A DNA stretch of 30,444 bases from an uncultured Lachnospiraceae bacterium (GTDB lineage Bacteria; Bacillota; Clostridia; Lachnospirales; Lachnospiraceae): assembly GCA_910587895.1 (NCBI GenBank), contig CAJUOE010000277.1:1-30444 (forward strand), read 5' to 3'. The notes beneath the pieces were generated by a model. It saw nothing but the letters and a program-made list of their open reading frames with translations. It was not told the DNA's origin and did not search any database. The position numbers and the translations under genes are program-made. This document shows positions 1 to 7,832 of the stretch, piece by piece (the stretch's first letter is position 1; each line of letters opens with the position of its first letter).

Positions 1-120
1 ATCTTCTTCTCCGGCGCCTTTTTCACAAAGTTGGGGTTGTTTAACATTCCCTGGGCGCGGGCGATTTCTTTTTTCAGACGTTCCTCTTCCTTTTGCAGAC
101 GTTCCCGTTCCTTCTCCTTG
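1..120 (-). pseudogene. valS: ValS-like C-terminal arm fragment (5' part absent)
   Basis: Reading the minus strand from about 120 to 1 gives a lysine/glutamate-rich coiled coil followed by the motif ARAQGMLNNPNFVKKAPEKK. This matches the C-terminal tRNA-binding arm of valyl-tRNA synthetase, whose hallmark is a small-residue/ML-x-NxxFxxKAP pattern. The piece continues off the left edge. Its upstream (N-terminal) part should lie at higher coordinates, but the sequence there changes abruptly to a plus-strand hemC fragment. It is therefore a broken gene or an assembly junction. The family call rests on about 40 residues. Confidence 0.55.
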
Positions 121-398
121 CTATTCAGGGCAGGGCGGGAGAAGACTATGGATACCTGCAAGGATTTTTCGATCGGGAGACGTCCTTCTGCGTGCAGGCA
201 GAACGGGGTTTCGTGCGTAGTCTCAACGGCGGCTGCAGCCTGCCGGTTGCGGCATATGCAGTTACGGACGCTGAAAATATGCTGCATCTGGCCGGCATGT
301 ATGCAAAGGAAAACAGTCTGGAATTCCAGAGGTACAGCATCAGCGGACGCAAAGAAGATGCAGAAATTCTGGGAAAAAAACTGGCAGGGGAAGTGTGA
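121..398 (+). pseudogene. hemC: Hydroxymethylbilane synthase C-terminal fragment
   Basis: About 92 codons carry the end of porphobilinogen deaminase (HemC). Visible motifs are AIQGRAGEDYGYL, then AERGFVRSLNGGC and PVAAYA, then EDAEILGKKLAGEV before TGA. HemC joins four porphobilinogens into hydroxymethylbilane; the NGGC cysteine normally carries the dipyrromethane cofactor. The N-terminal two-thirds, including the catalytic aspartate region, is missing. Upstream DNA belongs to a ValS-like fragment on the other strand, and the only local start is a TTG at 93 without a clear ribosome binding site. As it stands here the piece cannot make a working enzyme. The rest of the heme genes lie far away at 19.7-23.5 kb. 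Confidence 0.75.
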
Positions 399-416
399 GA
401 ATTTCCCTGCCAGTTT
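374..416 (-). terminator. Rho-independent terminator of the MCP/FIST operon
   Basis: A perfect 12-bp inverted repeat (AAACTGGCAGGG at 378-389, CCCTGCCAGTTT at 405-416) overlaps the hemC stop. On the minus strand the stem is followed by a run of Ts (complement of 374-380), so it should end transcripts of the MCP gene. On the plus strand only TTT follows, so it may work weakly in that direction too. Confidence 0.75.
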
Positions 417-443
417 CTGGTATAAAAGCTGCGAGTTCCTGTT

Positions 444-1367
444 TTATTTTTTCGTGTAATCATCAATGATAGGCGGAATCTGGGACATCATATTGTCAAT
501 GTCTTCGAACATGGCGCTTTTGGTCGTGCCCATCTTACTTGCCGTATTGATATGCCGCATGACTTCCTGATATTGATTCTTCGTCTGATCAAAGAATCCG
601 CTCATGGTCTGCAGTTTTTCTCTGGAATCAACAATTACCTGAGAGATTTCATCCTGTACGGCCTGTGCACCGTCCGCAGCCTCAGTGATGTTGTCAAACA
701 TCTCGTAGGTTTCGTCTACTTTTGCCAGGCTCTGTCCCAGCGCCTCATGAGAGCTGTGGATGCTGTTGCTGAGTTTGTCGGTTCCCTGTTCTACGTCGCC
801 AATGCTGGAATCAACAGCGGCAACCAGATTTTTAATTTCATCCGAAAGGCTCTTGACTTCCCCGGCTACAACAGAGAATCCTTTTCCGTGTTCTCCGGCT
901 TTTGACGCCTCTATGGAAGCGTTAAGGGCGAGAATATTCGTCTGGTCTGCAATGGATATGATTTTGTTCATGCATTTTTTGATTTCTCTTAAAGAGAGCT
1001 CAAATGCCTCAAAGGTGCTCTGCATTTCATCAAAATAATTCTCTACCGTCATGGCGCTGCTTTTCAGCTCCTCCACCTCATTCTGCGCCTGGACAACGGA
1101 TTTGAAAATGTTGTCTTTGACGGACGCAAACTGACCGGATACCGTATTGATATTGGAAAATGTCTCTTCGAAATTCTCCAGAGAGTTTTTCAGGTCATCG
1201 GAACCTGACAACACATTTTCAAAGGATTTGCTCACCAGGCTCAACTCCTGCAGAGATGCAACCTCACGCTGAACCAGTATATTGCGGTAATCCTCAAGGC
1301 TTTCCATTACATGCAAAACGGGTTTCAGGTTTTTTGTTTCAGATTGGGATTTTTTCCAGTTTATCAT
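444..1367 (-). CDS. Soluble methyl-accepting chemotaxis-type signalling protein
   Basis: The 307-aa product has the cytoplasmic signalling domain of methyl-accepting chemotaxis proteins. The hairpin tip reads IADQTNILALNASIEASKAG, followed by GKGFSVVAGEV, flanked by long heptad-rich helices. No transmembrane segment or recognisable ligand domain is visible, so it should be a cytoplasmic receptor or scaffold that couples to CheA/CheW encoded elsewhere. The ATG at 1367 (MINWKK) is chosen because GGGGGAACGAAG precedes it at good spacing; a longer upstream reading would overlap the FIST gene. It lies 13 nt downstream of the FIST-domain gene in the same operon, so the FIST protein is the likely sensory partner (inference). 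A strong terminator follows at 374-416. Confidence 0.85.
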   Translation of the reverse strand: MINWKKSQSETKNLKPVLHVMESLEDYRNILVQREVASLQELSLVSKSFENVLSGSDDLKNSLENFEETFSNINTVSGQFASVKDNIFKSVVQAQNEVEELKSSAMTVENYFDEMQSTFEAFELSLREIKKCMNKIISIADQTNILALNASIEASKAGEHGKGFSVVAGEVKSLSDEIKNLVAAVDSSIGDVEQGTDKLSNSIHSSHEALGQSLAKVDETYEMFDNITEAADGAQAVQDEISQVIVDSREKLQTMSGFFDQTKNQYQEVMRHINTASKMGTTKSAMFEDIDNMMSQIPPIIDDYTKK

Positions 1368-1380
1368 CTTCGTTCCCCCA

Positions 1381-2436
1381 TTACTCAAATGCAACACAAG
1401 TCATAGACTGGTTGACAAAGCGATTGTTATAATGTTCTCCATATCCGACCAGGCCGGCGTGGCTGCCCAGGGCGCTCATTTCATGCAGGTACTCGTCCAT
1501 ATAGTGATTCTCACTGAAGAGAAGATACCGAAACAGGCAGTTGACAGAAAATACCGCTGAAACCTTGGGGAAATCCTGTTTGATCGTCTGAATGGTATTT
1601 CGGACAATTTCTTTATAATCTCCCAGCTGCAGCATAATCAGCACATCGGAGTCGTTTACCTGCCGGAAACAGGTCAGTGCGTTTCCGCTTACTTCCTTGA
1701 TGGAAATGATACAGGTATCATCCCCGTTGATTTTGCCAAAAGGATTTTTAAATGTCTGTGTCTGTATCTGATTTTCTGGGATACGCAGTATATTCTGGTA
1801 TACCTGTTTTGCAGGCATTCCGTTTAACTGCCCGATCTTATAGTTGGCCTTGTCCGTCTGGGAGGCGATAAAGCGGTAATTTCCCAGCTGGCGGTAAATA
1901 TTTTCCTTGTAGGCCTTTACCCTGCCGTTGTTATTTTTGACGATCGCATATGCCACGGCATCGTCATAAACCTTGCCGTTTGCCGATACTTTACCGCCGT
2001 CGCCGGTACCGCCGACCAGTGAAATATGATGCTGTCTTAATACGCTGTAGATTGTGGTCAGCGCGCAGGCATCGTTCCCGGAGCAGAAGTCGATGCATAC
2101 GGTATTATCTTTGGAACTGTTGATTTTATGTACGTCGTTTTTCAGTCGTTCAATGTATTTTACCGGCATAAGGGATACTTCTTCCAGTACATTTGTTGCC
2201 ACGGTGACGCCATCATAGAAAGCGATAACGCCTACGCCTTTTTCGACAACTTTTGTATCATAACACATTCCGATACATCCAATACTGGGGACATGGGGAT
2301 AAAGTGATTCCAGCTTTTTCACATGTTCCTCAAACTGTTCATTGTTGGACAAAAGCATAATCAATTGCGGAGACTTCAAACCTCTGACTGCTTCCTGCAG
2401 ATTTCCGCTCTGGCTCATTCCAAAAAACTGTCTCAA
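1381..2436 (-). CDS. FIST N/C domain sensory protein
   Basis: The 351-aa product matches the FIST family (F-box and intracellular signal transduction). An N-terminal FIST_N half contains PQLIMLLSNNEQF, then GCIGMCYDTKV and GVGVIAFYDG. The C-terminal half contains LVGGTGDGG, NPFGKINGDD and a late segment ending SALGSHAGLVGYGEH. The family is thought to bind small ligands such as amino acids; no ligand can be read from the sequence. The frame stays open to 2481, but a TATAAT box at 2491-2496 puts the transcript start near 2484. The TTG at 2436, preceded by GAGGA at 7 nt, is therefore the better start; the ATG at 2418 is an alternative. It is followed after 13 nt by the MCP gene, suggesting a two-part cytoplasmic sensing unit. 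Confidence 0.82.
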   Translation of the reverse strand: MRQFFGMSQSGNLQEAVRGLKSPQLIMLLSNNEQFEEHVKKLESLYPHVPSIGCIGMCYDTKVVEKGVGVIAFYDGVTVATNVLEEVSLMPVKYIERLKNDVHKINSSKDNTVCIDFCSGNDACALTTIYSVLRQHHISLVGGTGDGGKVSANGKVYDDAVAYAIVKNNNGRVKAYKENIYRQLGNYRFIASQTDKANYKIGQLNGMPAKQVYQNILRIPENQIQTQTFKNPFGKINGDDTCIISIKEVSGNALTCFRQVNDSDVLIMLQLGDYKEIVRNTIQTIKQDFPKVSAVFSVNCLFRYLLFSENHYMDEYLHEMSALGSHAGLVGYGEHYNNRFVNQSMTCVAFE

Positions 2437-2460
2437 AACTCTTTCCTCTCTTCCTTTTAG

Positions 2461-2520
2461 ATTTACGTTCGTAAATATCAATCAAATAAAATTATACTTC
2501 ATGCCGGAAGGATTCGTCAA
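2461..2520 (-). promoter_or_regulatory. Promoter and candidate operator of the FIST-MCP operon
   Basis: On the minus strand TTGACG (complement of 2515-2520) is followed 18 nt later by TATAAT (complement of 2491-2496), a near-consensus housekeeping promoter. Just inside the transcript sits an inverted repeat, ATTTACG-TT-CGTAAAT (2461-2476), well placed for a repressor or an mRNA hairpin. The operator role is inferred. Confidence 0.65.
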
Positions 2521-2559
2521 CTGTATTTCGTGTTTTTGAGTCTTGGCGGTAATTGTTGC

Positions 2560-2588
2560 TTGTGGCTGGCGGATGGCTCTGTTATAAT
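2560..2588 (+). promoter_or_regulatory. Promoter of the cas operon
   Basis: An extended -10 element, TGTTATAAT (2580-2588), lies 17 nt after a weak -35 TTGTGG (2560-2565). It is 34 nt upstream of the cas3 start and is the only good promoter between the divergent FIST gene and cas3. Confidence 0.6.
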
Positions 2589-2622
2589 AAGGCTGAATGA
2601 GGATTATAATGCAGGGGGGGGA

Positions 2623-5103
2623 ATGAATTTGGTTGCACATATTACGGAAGAGGAGCCCAGGCGGGAAGAAACGGTTGCGGAGCATACGAAAAAGACAGAA
2701 TATCTGTGCAGGGAAAAGGGGAAACGCTGTGGAATCGCGGAGCTCATGTCGCTGTGTGCGGTTATGCACGATATGGGCAAGAATAAGCAGAAATTCGACG
2801 ACTATATCCATGCGGATAAAGCAGGGCAGAGAAAACTGCGGGGGAAGATTGCACACGCATCGACAGGGGCAAAGTATGTCTATGACAACTATCATGGCAG
2901 TGAAAAGCAAGGCGTTAAAATCCTGGCGGAGCTTATTTCTTATGCGGTGGCAGCCCACCACGGCTTATTTGACTGCGTGGATATGGAACAGACAGACGTA
3001 TTTCGCAGAAGGACAGAAGAGGTGGAAGATTACGCGGAAACCTGTGCAAATGCCGCAAAGGATTATCTTGGCAGCTATCATCTGGATCAGATGTTCCATA
3101 AGGCGTTCCATGAGTTTGAAGACGTACAGTCAAAGATAAAGGCATCCTGGGAACAGGTAAGGGATTTGCTGGGGGAAAGACAAAAGGGGGAGCAGGAAAG
3201 CAATCATTCTGAAGTCAGCAGTTCGGAAATGAAACGTTCGTTAGGCAAATATCGGATGTTTCTCTATGCAGCTATGCAGCGTCTGATATTATCCATTCTA
3301 ATTGATTCCGACTGGGAGGCGACTTCCGATTTTATGGCGGACATCGACACATTATCAAAACAGGTCAATCCAGATAGAAAAGAAATTTTTGCACAGGCAA
3401 GGCAAAATTTTGAATCCTATATGCGAAAGAAACAGGCCTCCATCATGGAGGGTGAAATAAGCGAGCGGGAAAAAGAAATTATGGACGCCAGAAATGTCCT
3501 GCAAAAAGAGTGTCGGGAATTTGCAAAGCATCCCGCCGGAATTTACTGCCTGCCGATACCAACCGGAGGCGGAAAAACACTCAGCGGCCTGGCATATGCG
3601 CTGGAGTATTGCCGGGAACATCCTAAGACGGAGCGCGTGATATATGTGTCGCCCTATATCAGCATTACCGAGCAGAACGCCGATGTGTTCCGGCAGGCAT
3701 TGGGAAGGGAAGAATGGATTTTGGAGCACCATTCTTCGTTGATCCGGGATGAGCCGCCCATGCAGGGTGAGGAAGGGGAGGACTACCAAACGGACAGCGC
3801 CCCCAGGCTGGACATCAATTGGGAGGAGCCGTTTATCTGCACCACGTTCGTGCAGTTCATGAATGCGCTTTTCTCCGACAGAAAGCAGTCCATACGCCGG
3901 ATGCACAGGCTGGCTCATGCAGTGGTAATTATAGATGAGGTGCAGTCCATGCCCCTGAAATGCGTGGGTACCTTTAATTATATGATGAATTTTCTGAATG
4001 CTGTCTGCGGTACGGATATTGTGCTGTGTACGGCGACGCAGCCGACGCTTGCGGAGGCGGATTGCCCGGTCTGCTACAGTACGCCGAAATATATGGTTGA
4101 AGATGCAAAGAAATGGTTTGAAATATTTAAGCGCGTGCAGATTTTCCTTCCAGAGCGTTCCTATACGTTTGAACGCCTGAAGGAGGAGATTATGGAATCT
4201 TTGCAGCGACACCGCTCCATACTGGTTGTGCTGAATACGAAATCGGCGGTCAGAAAACTGTATGACCTCTTAAAAGAAGATGGCATTCTGGTGGAATATC
4301 TTACGACAAATCTCTGCGCGGAGCACAGAAGTGATAAGATTACGCGTATAAAAGGGATTTTGAAAGGAAAAAGGGAGCCTGTCATTGTCATCAGTACCAA
4401 TCTGATTGAGGCGGGCGTCGATATTTCCTTTGAATGCGTGTACCGTTCCATGAGTGGGCTGGACAGCCTGGCGCAGAGCGCAGGGAGATGCAACCGCAAT
4501 GGCGAGAGCGACCAGGGCATGGTTCATCTGATTGAGCTGGAAGGGGAAAATACCGGGAATATGGAAGAACTTCTGCAAAATGCGGATGTGACAAGAAAGG
4601 TGCTGGCTTATTATGAAAGGTGCGGCAGCAGGGAGAACCTTCTGGCTCCGGGATGGATGAACCAGTATTATAAACTTTTATATAAAGGCGCAGGTGCAAA
4701 GATGAATTTTCCCCTTGGGGACAAGGATACGAATATTTTAGATTTGTTGACGGTGGGGTATGCCAATCCTCATAGGAGAAACTTCATGAACCAGGCATTC
4801 TCAAGCGCGGGGAAAGCGTATCGTATCATTGACGACCATTCTTTTGGCGTAATTGTCCCATATGGGAAGGGGGAAGAGATTATCGCATCCCTTCAGGAAA
4901 CGACAGATTTGGAGGAAATGAGAAGGCTTATTCGCAATGCACAGCGTTACACCGTAAATGTGAGGGGCAGCCAGTTAAAGAAAATGGAAGGGCTGCTGCA
5001 GCCGGTGACAGAGAATATCCCCAATCTTTACATGATCGCCGCGCCGGGGGCGTATCACGAACAATATGGAATTACGGAGGAATGGGAGCCTCTTATTATA
5101 TAA
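2623..5103 (+). CDS. cas3: CRISPR-associated nuclease-helicase Cas3 (type I-C)
   Basis: The 826-aa protein is the effector that unwinds and degrades target DNA after Cascade recruits it. The HD nuclease domain is N-terminal: H21, the H49-D50 pair in CAVMHDMGK, and H112-H113 in AAHHGLF. The superfamily 2 helicase follows, with Walker A PTGGGKT near residue 313, the DEAD-box variant DEVQ near 438, TATQPTLAE, and the late motifs NLIEAGVDI and SAGRCNRNGE. Length and domain order are normal and all visible catalytic motifs are present. The ATG at 2623 sits behind AGGGGGGG; upstream in-frame starts would lie before the -10 box. A 16-bp tandem duplication spans its stop codon. It is the first gene of the cas operon. 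Confidence 0.95.
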   Translation: MNLVAHITEEEPRREETVAEHTKKTEYLCREKGKRCGIAELMSLCAVMHDMGKNKQKFDDYIHADKAGQRKLRGKIAHASTGAKYVYDNYHGSEKQGVKILAELISYAVAAHHGLFDCVDMEQTDVFRRRTEEVEDYAETCANAAKDYLGSYHLDQMFHKAFHEFEDVQSKIKASWEQVRDLLGERQKGEQESNHSEVSSSEMKRSLGKYRMFLYAAMQRLILSILIDSDWEATSDFMADIDTLSKQVNPDRKEIFAQARQNFESYMRKKQASIMEGEISEREKEIMDARNVLQKECREFAKHPAGIYCLPIPTGGGKTLSGLAYALEYCREHPKTERVIYVSPYISITEQNADVFRQALGREEWILEHHSSLIRDEPPMQGEEGEDYQTDSAPRLDINWEEPFICTTFVQFMNALFSDRKQSIRRMHRLAHAVVIIDEVQSMPLKCVGTFNYMMNFLNAVCGTDIVLCTATQPTLAEADCPVCYSTPKYMVEDAKKWFEIFKRVQIFLPERSYTFERLKEEIMESLQRHRSILVVLNTKSAVRKLYDLLKEDGILVEYLTTNLCAEHRSDKITRIKGILKGKREPVIVISTNLIEAGVDISFECVYRSMSGLDSLAQSAGRCNRNGESDQGMVHLIELEGENTGNMEELLQNADVTRKVLAYYERCGSRENLLAPGWMNQYYKLLYKGAGAKMNFPLGDKDTNILDLLTVGYANPHRRNFMNQAFSSAGKAYRIIDDHSFGVIVPYGKGEEIIASLQETTDLEEMRRLIRNAQRYTVNVRGSQLKKMEGLLQPVTENIPNLYMIAAPGAYHEQYGITEEWEPLII

Positions 5104-5126
5104 ATGACAGATTATATAAATGACAG
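5095..5126. repeat. 16-bp perfect tandem duplication at the cas3 stop
   Basis: ATTATATAAATGACAG occurs twice back to back (5095-5110 and 5111-5126). The first copy contains the cas3 TAA. The repeat lengthens the cas3-cas5c spacer and creates spurious ATGs at 5104 and 5120 without changing either protein. Confidence 0.9.
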
Positions 5127-5154
5127 AAACAGAAAGCGAAAGGAAGGTGGAAAA

Positions 5155-5901
5155 ATGGAACACCCGAATATCATTGAATACCGTGTTTTCGGAAGATATG
5201 CATTGTTTACAGACCCATTGTCGAGGATGGGGGGCGAGAAAATCAGTTACCAGATTCCCACGTATCAGGCGTTAAAGGGAATTACGGAATCCATTTACTG
5301 GAAGCCGACGATTGTCTGGTATATTGACGAATGCCGCATCATGAATTCCATCCAGACGGAATCGAAGGGCATGAGGCCCATCAAATACAATGGCGGAAAC
5401 GACCTGTCATTTTACACGTACCTGCGGGAAGTGGAGTACCGTGTAAAAGCGCATTTTGAGTGGAATGAAAACCGTAAGGAGTTCATGCACGACCGAAATG
5501 AAAACAAACACCATGAGATTGCAAAGCGGATGCTGGAACGCGGAGGAAGGCGCGATATTTTTCTGGGAACAAGGGAATGCCAGGGATATGTGGAACCGTG
5601 TGCATTCCAGGAGGGAGAGAGCCCATACGATGGACAGAATTTATCCTTTGGCGTCATGGTGCATGGACTTACCTACCCGGACGAGGCGGTAAGGGAAGAG
5701 GAAAAAGGGAAAATGACAGTCCGCCTGTGGAATGCGCAGATGAAAGACGGCGTGATACGTTTTCCGCGTCCGGAGGACTGCGAAATAAGAAAAGTTTTGC
5801 GGGATGCGAAGGAGAAGGAATTTGTTTACGGTAAAAACTTTACCGGATTAGAAGAATTTGAAGGGGGTGACCTGTTTGGCATGGCTGAAAACATTGGCTG
5901 A
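5155..5901 (+). CDS. cas5c: Cas5c, crRNA-processing Cascade subunit
   Basis: The 248-aa Cas5d/Cas5c replaces Cas6 in type I-C systems. It cuts the repeat RNA and stays on the 5' handle of the crRNA. The residues reported as catalytic in the Bacillus halodurans homologue (Tyr46, Lys116, His117) appear shifted by two here: Y48 in ESIYWKP and K118-H119 in NENKHHE. Other family motifs are YQIPTYQALKGI, RREVEYR-like LREVEYRV, and FLGTRECQGYVEPC. The ATG at 5155 (MEHPNIIEY) follows AGGAAGGTGG at suitable spacing; the open frame reaches back to 5104 but lacks a ribosome binding site there. The 3' end overlaps the cas8c start by 26 nt, implying translational coupling. Confidence 0.93.
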   Translation: MEHPNIIEYRVFGRYALFTDPLSRMGGEKISYQIPTYQALKGITESIYWKPTIVWYIDECRIMNSIQTESKGMRPIKYNGGNDLSFYTYLREVEYRVKAHFEWNENRKEFMHDRNENKHHEIAKRMLERGGRRDIFLGTRECQGYVEPCAFQEGESPYDGQNLSFGVMVHGLTYPDEAVREEEKGKMTVRLWNAQMKDGVIRFPRPEDCEIRKVLRDAKEKEFVYGKNFTGLEEFEGGDLFGMAENIG

Positions 5902-7822
5902 AACTTATGACGTGTACGCGGATCTGGCAGGTAAGGAAGAGAACGACCAGCCGGTGCTGCTGCCGGTGTTTCATTCTACGTTCAATGCGCAGATTGAGGT
6001 GACGATTGACGGGCAGGGAAATTTTAGGGACGCCAGAAGGCTGGAGAAGGGCAAAGACGTGGTTACCATTATTCCGGTAACTGAGGATTCCGCCACAAGG
6101 AGCAGTGGAAATACCCCGCATCCGCTGTGTGATAAGCTCTGCTATATTGCGGGGGATTATACGATATATACTGGCGACGACAAGCAAGAGAATTATGAAA
6201 AATATATGGAGCAATTGAAACGCTGGGCGCAGTCCGAAGAATCCCATCCGATGGTGGAGGCGATTTACCATTATCTGGAAAAGAAATCGCTGATACGGGA
6301 TCTTGTGGAAAAAGGCACGCTGGAACTGGACGAAAATGGAAAACTGTCGGATCAGGTAAAATTACATAATCAGGAGCAGAGCAAGGCAAATGTCCGGTTT
6401 CTCGTCTATGGAGACGACATGTTTGAGGAATCGGCGGTGTGGAAGAACCAAAAGCTTTATCAGAAGTATATTCAGTATTGCCGCAAACAATCAAGGGATG
6501 TGGATTTATGCTATGCGACCGGCGAGCGGTTGACCTGCACGGACAAACATCCGGCGAAGATAAGAAACAGCGGCGACAAGGCAAAGCTCATTTCTGCCAA
6601 TGACAGTGACGGCTTTACGTACCGTGGAAGGTTTGCGGCGAAGGATCAGGCGTACGCCGTTGGATATGATGTTTCTCAGAAGGCGCACAATGCCCTCCGG
6701 TGGCTGATCCAGAAACAGGGTTATACGAGGGATGAGTCTGCATTTGTCTGCTGGATGGTCAACCGGGACATGCCTTTGCCGGATCTGATGAAGGATTCCG
6801 TAAATGCAATGAGCAGCATTGGCGAGCTGGAGTTTGAAGATGATTGGATGGAAATGGAAGAATCGGATGCATCCAAGGCGCGCGATACCGGAAAATATGT
6901 GGCAGAACGGCTCAACCGCGCCATTTTGGGATATGCAGGAAAAATCATGGTCGATGACCGGGTGGCGATGATATCGCTTGACGCGGCGACAACGGGGCGG
7001 CTGTCCATCGTCTATTATGACGAGATGGGCGGAAAAGAGTATATCGACGCGGTATTGCACTGGCAGGAGCATTGTAAATGGAGGCGTACGATTCGATTGG
7101 AACATATATCGGATGGAAAGAAAAAACTGACGCTTGCATCTACGCCTGCCCCCAGGGATATGGCGCTTGCCGCATTTGGCGTACAGAGATCGGAATGGCT
7201 GGAGGCTGACAGCAAGGTCATCCGGGCGACCGTCAAACGGCTGCTGCCATGCATCACGAAAAGAGGGGTGAAAATCCCGCGGGACATCATAAAAGCGGCG
7301 GCAAGGCGCGCGTCCATGCCGGAGTCTATGGGCAGTTTCGTATGGTGGAATGACGTTTTATGCGTGGTATGCGCAATGATACGATACAATTATGAGGAAG
7401 GAGAGAAGACGATGGGAAATTTTCTTAGTGACAACAAAGATGACAGGAACGTCCTGTTTGGCAGGCTTTTAGCAATCTATGATTACATGGAGCAAAGGGC
7501 GATGTTTGAGCGTGATGAAAATGGGGCTTATAAAGACCAGCGCACGACCAACGCCAAGCGTTACTGGAATGCGTTCAGCAGCCGTCCGGCAAAAACATCA
7601 CAGACAATCAGGCAGAATCTGATATCTTATGAAAAGAAGCTGTCTGATTATGAGCGAAAAAAATTTGACGAATGGACGGAGGAAATTATGGTCTGTCTGG
7701 CGGAACATGGTTATGACAATACTGCGTTATCGGAACTATATCTGCCAGGATATTACCTGCAGATGGAAGAGATGAGAAACGCGTTATATAGGAACAGGGA
7801 ACAGAAGGATAACAAAGAGTAA
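5876..7822 (+). CDS. cas8c: Cas8c/Csd1, large Cascade subunit
   Basis: The 648-aa Cas8c recognises the PAM and, in type I-C, helps recruit Cas3. Family features include the start LAWLKTLAETYD, the segment KANVRFLVYGDD, KARDTGKYVAERLNRAI in mid-protein, DAATTGRLSIVYYDEM, and IKAAARRAS before the C-terminal helical part. The TTG at 5876 is preferred because AAGGGGGTG ends six bases upstream; GTG at 5867 is an alternative. Its last 136 codons can also be read from an internal ATG at 7412 with its own strong ribosome binding site, producing Cas11c. cas7c starts 10 nt after the stop. Confidence 0.93.
   Translation: MAWLKTLAETYDVYADLAGKEENDQPVLLPVFHSTFNAQIEVTIDGQGNFRDARRLEKGKDVVTIIPVTEDSATRSSGNTPHPLCDKLCYIAGDYTIYTGDDKQENYEKYMEQLKRWAQSEESHPMVEAIYHYLEKKSLIRDLVEKGTLELDENGKLSDQVKLHNQEQSKANVRFLVYGDDMFEESAVWKNQKLYQKYIQYCRKQSRDVDLCYATGERLTCTDKHPAKIRNSGDKAKLISANDSDGFTYRGRFAAKDQAYAVGYDVSQKAHNALRWLIQKQGYTRDESAFVCWMVNRDMPLPDLMKDSVNAMSSIGELEFEDDWMEMEESDASKARDTGKYVAERLNRAILGYAGKIMVDDRVAMISLDAATTGRLSIVYYDEMGGKEYIDAVLHWQEHCKWRRTIRLEHISDGKKKLTLASTPAPRDMALAAFGVQRSEWLEADSKVIRATVKRLLPCITKRGVKIPRDIIKAAARRASMPESMGSFVWWNDVLCVVCAMIRYNYEEGEKTMGNFLSDNKDDRNVLFGRLLAIYDYMEQRAMFERDENGAYKDQRTTNAKRYWNAFSSRPAKTSQTIRQNLISYEKKLSDYERKKFDEWTEEIMVCLAEHGYDNTALSELYLPGYYLQMEEMRNALYRNREQKDNKE
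7412..7822 (+). CDS. cas11c: Cas11c small subunit from an internal start in cas8c
   Basis: Inside cas8c and in the same frame, AAGGAG (7398-7403) is followed by an 8-nt gap and ATG GGA AAT at 7412. Translation from here gives a 136-aa helical, charged protein (MGNFLSDNKDDRN...) identical to the C-terminus of Cas8c. Type I-C effector complexes are known to need a small subunit, Cas11c, made by internal initiation in cas8c, with about this size. The placement and the strength of the ribosome binding site fit that model. Expression as a separate protein is inferred. Confidence 0.75.
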   Translation: MGNFLSDNKDDRNVLFGRLLAIYDYMEQRAMFERDENGAYKDQRTTNAKRYWNAFSSRPAKTSQTIRQNLISYEKKLSDYERKKFDEWTEEIMVCLAEHGYDNTALSELYLPGYYLQMEEMRNALYRNREQKDNKE

Positions 7823-7832
7823 AGGAGAGACG

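Noticed and set aside
3355..4212. 285-codon minus-strand frame
   Set aside because: Antisense to the helicase core of cas3, with no family features.
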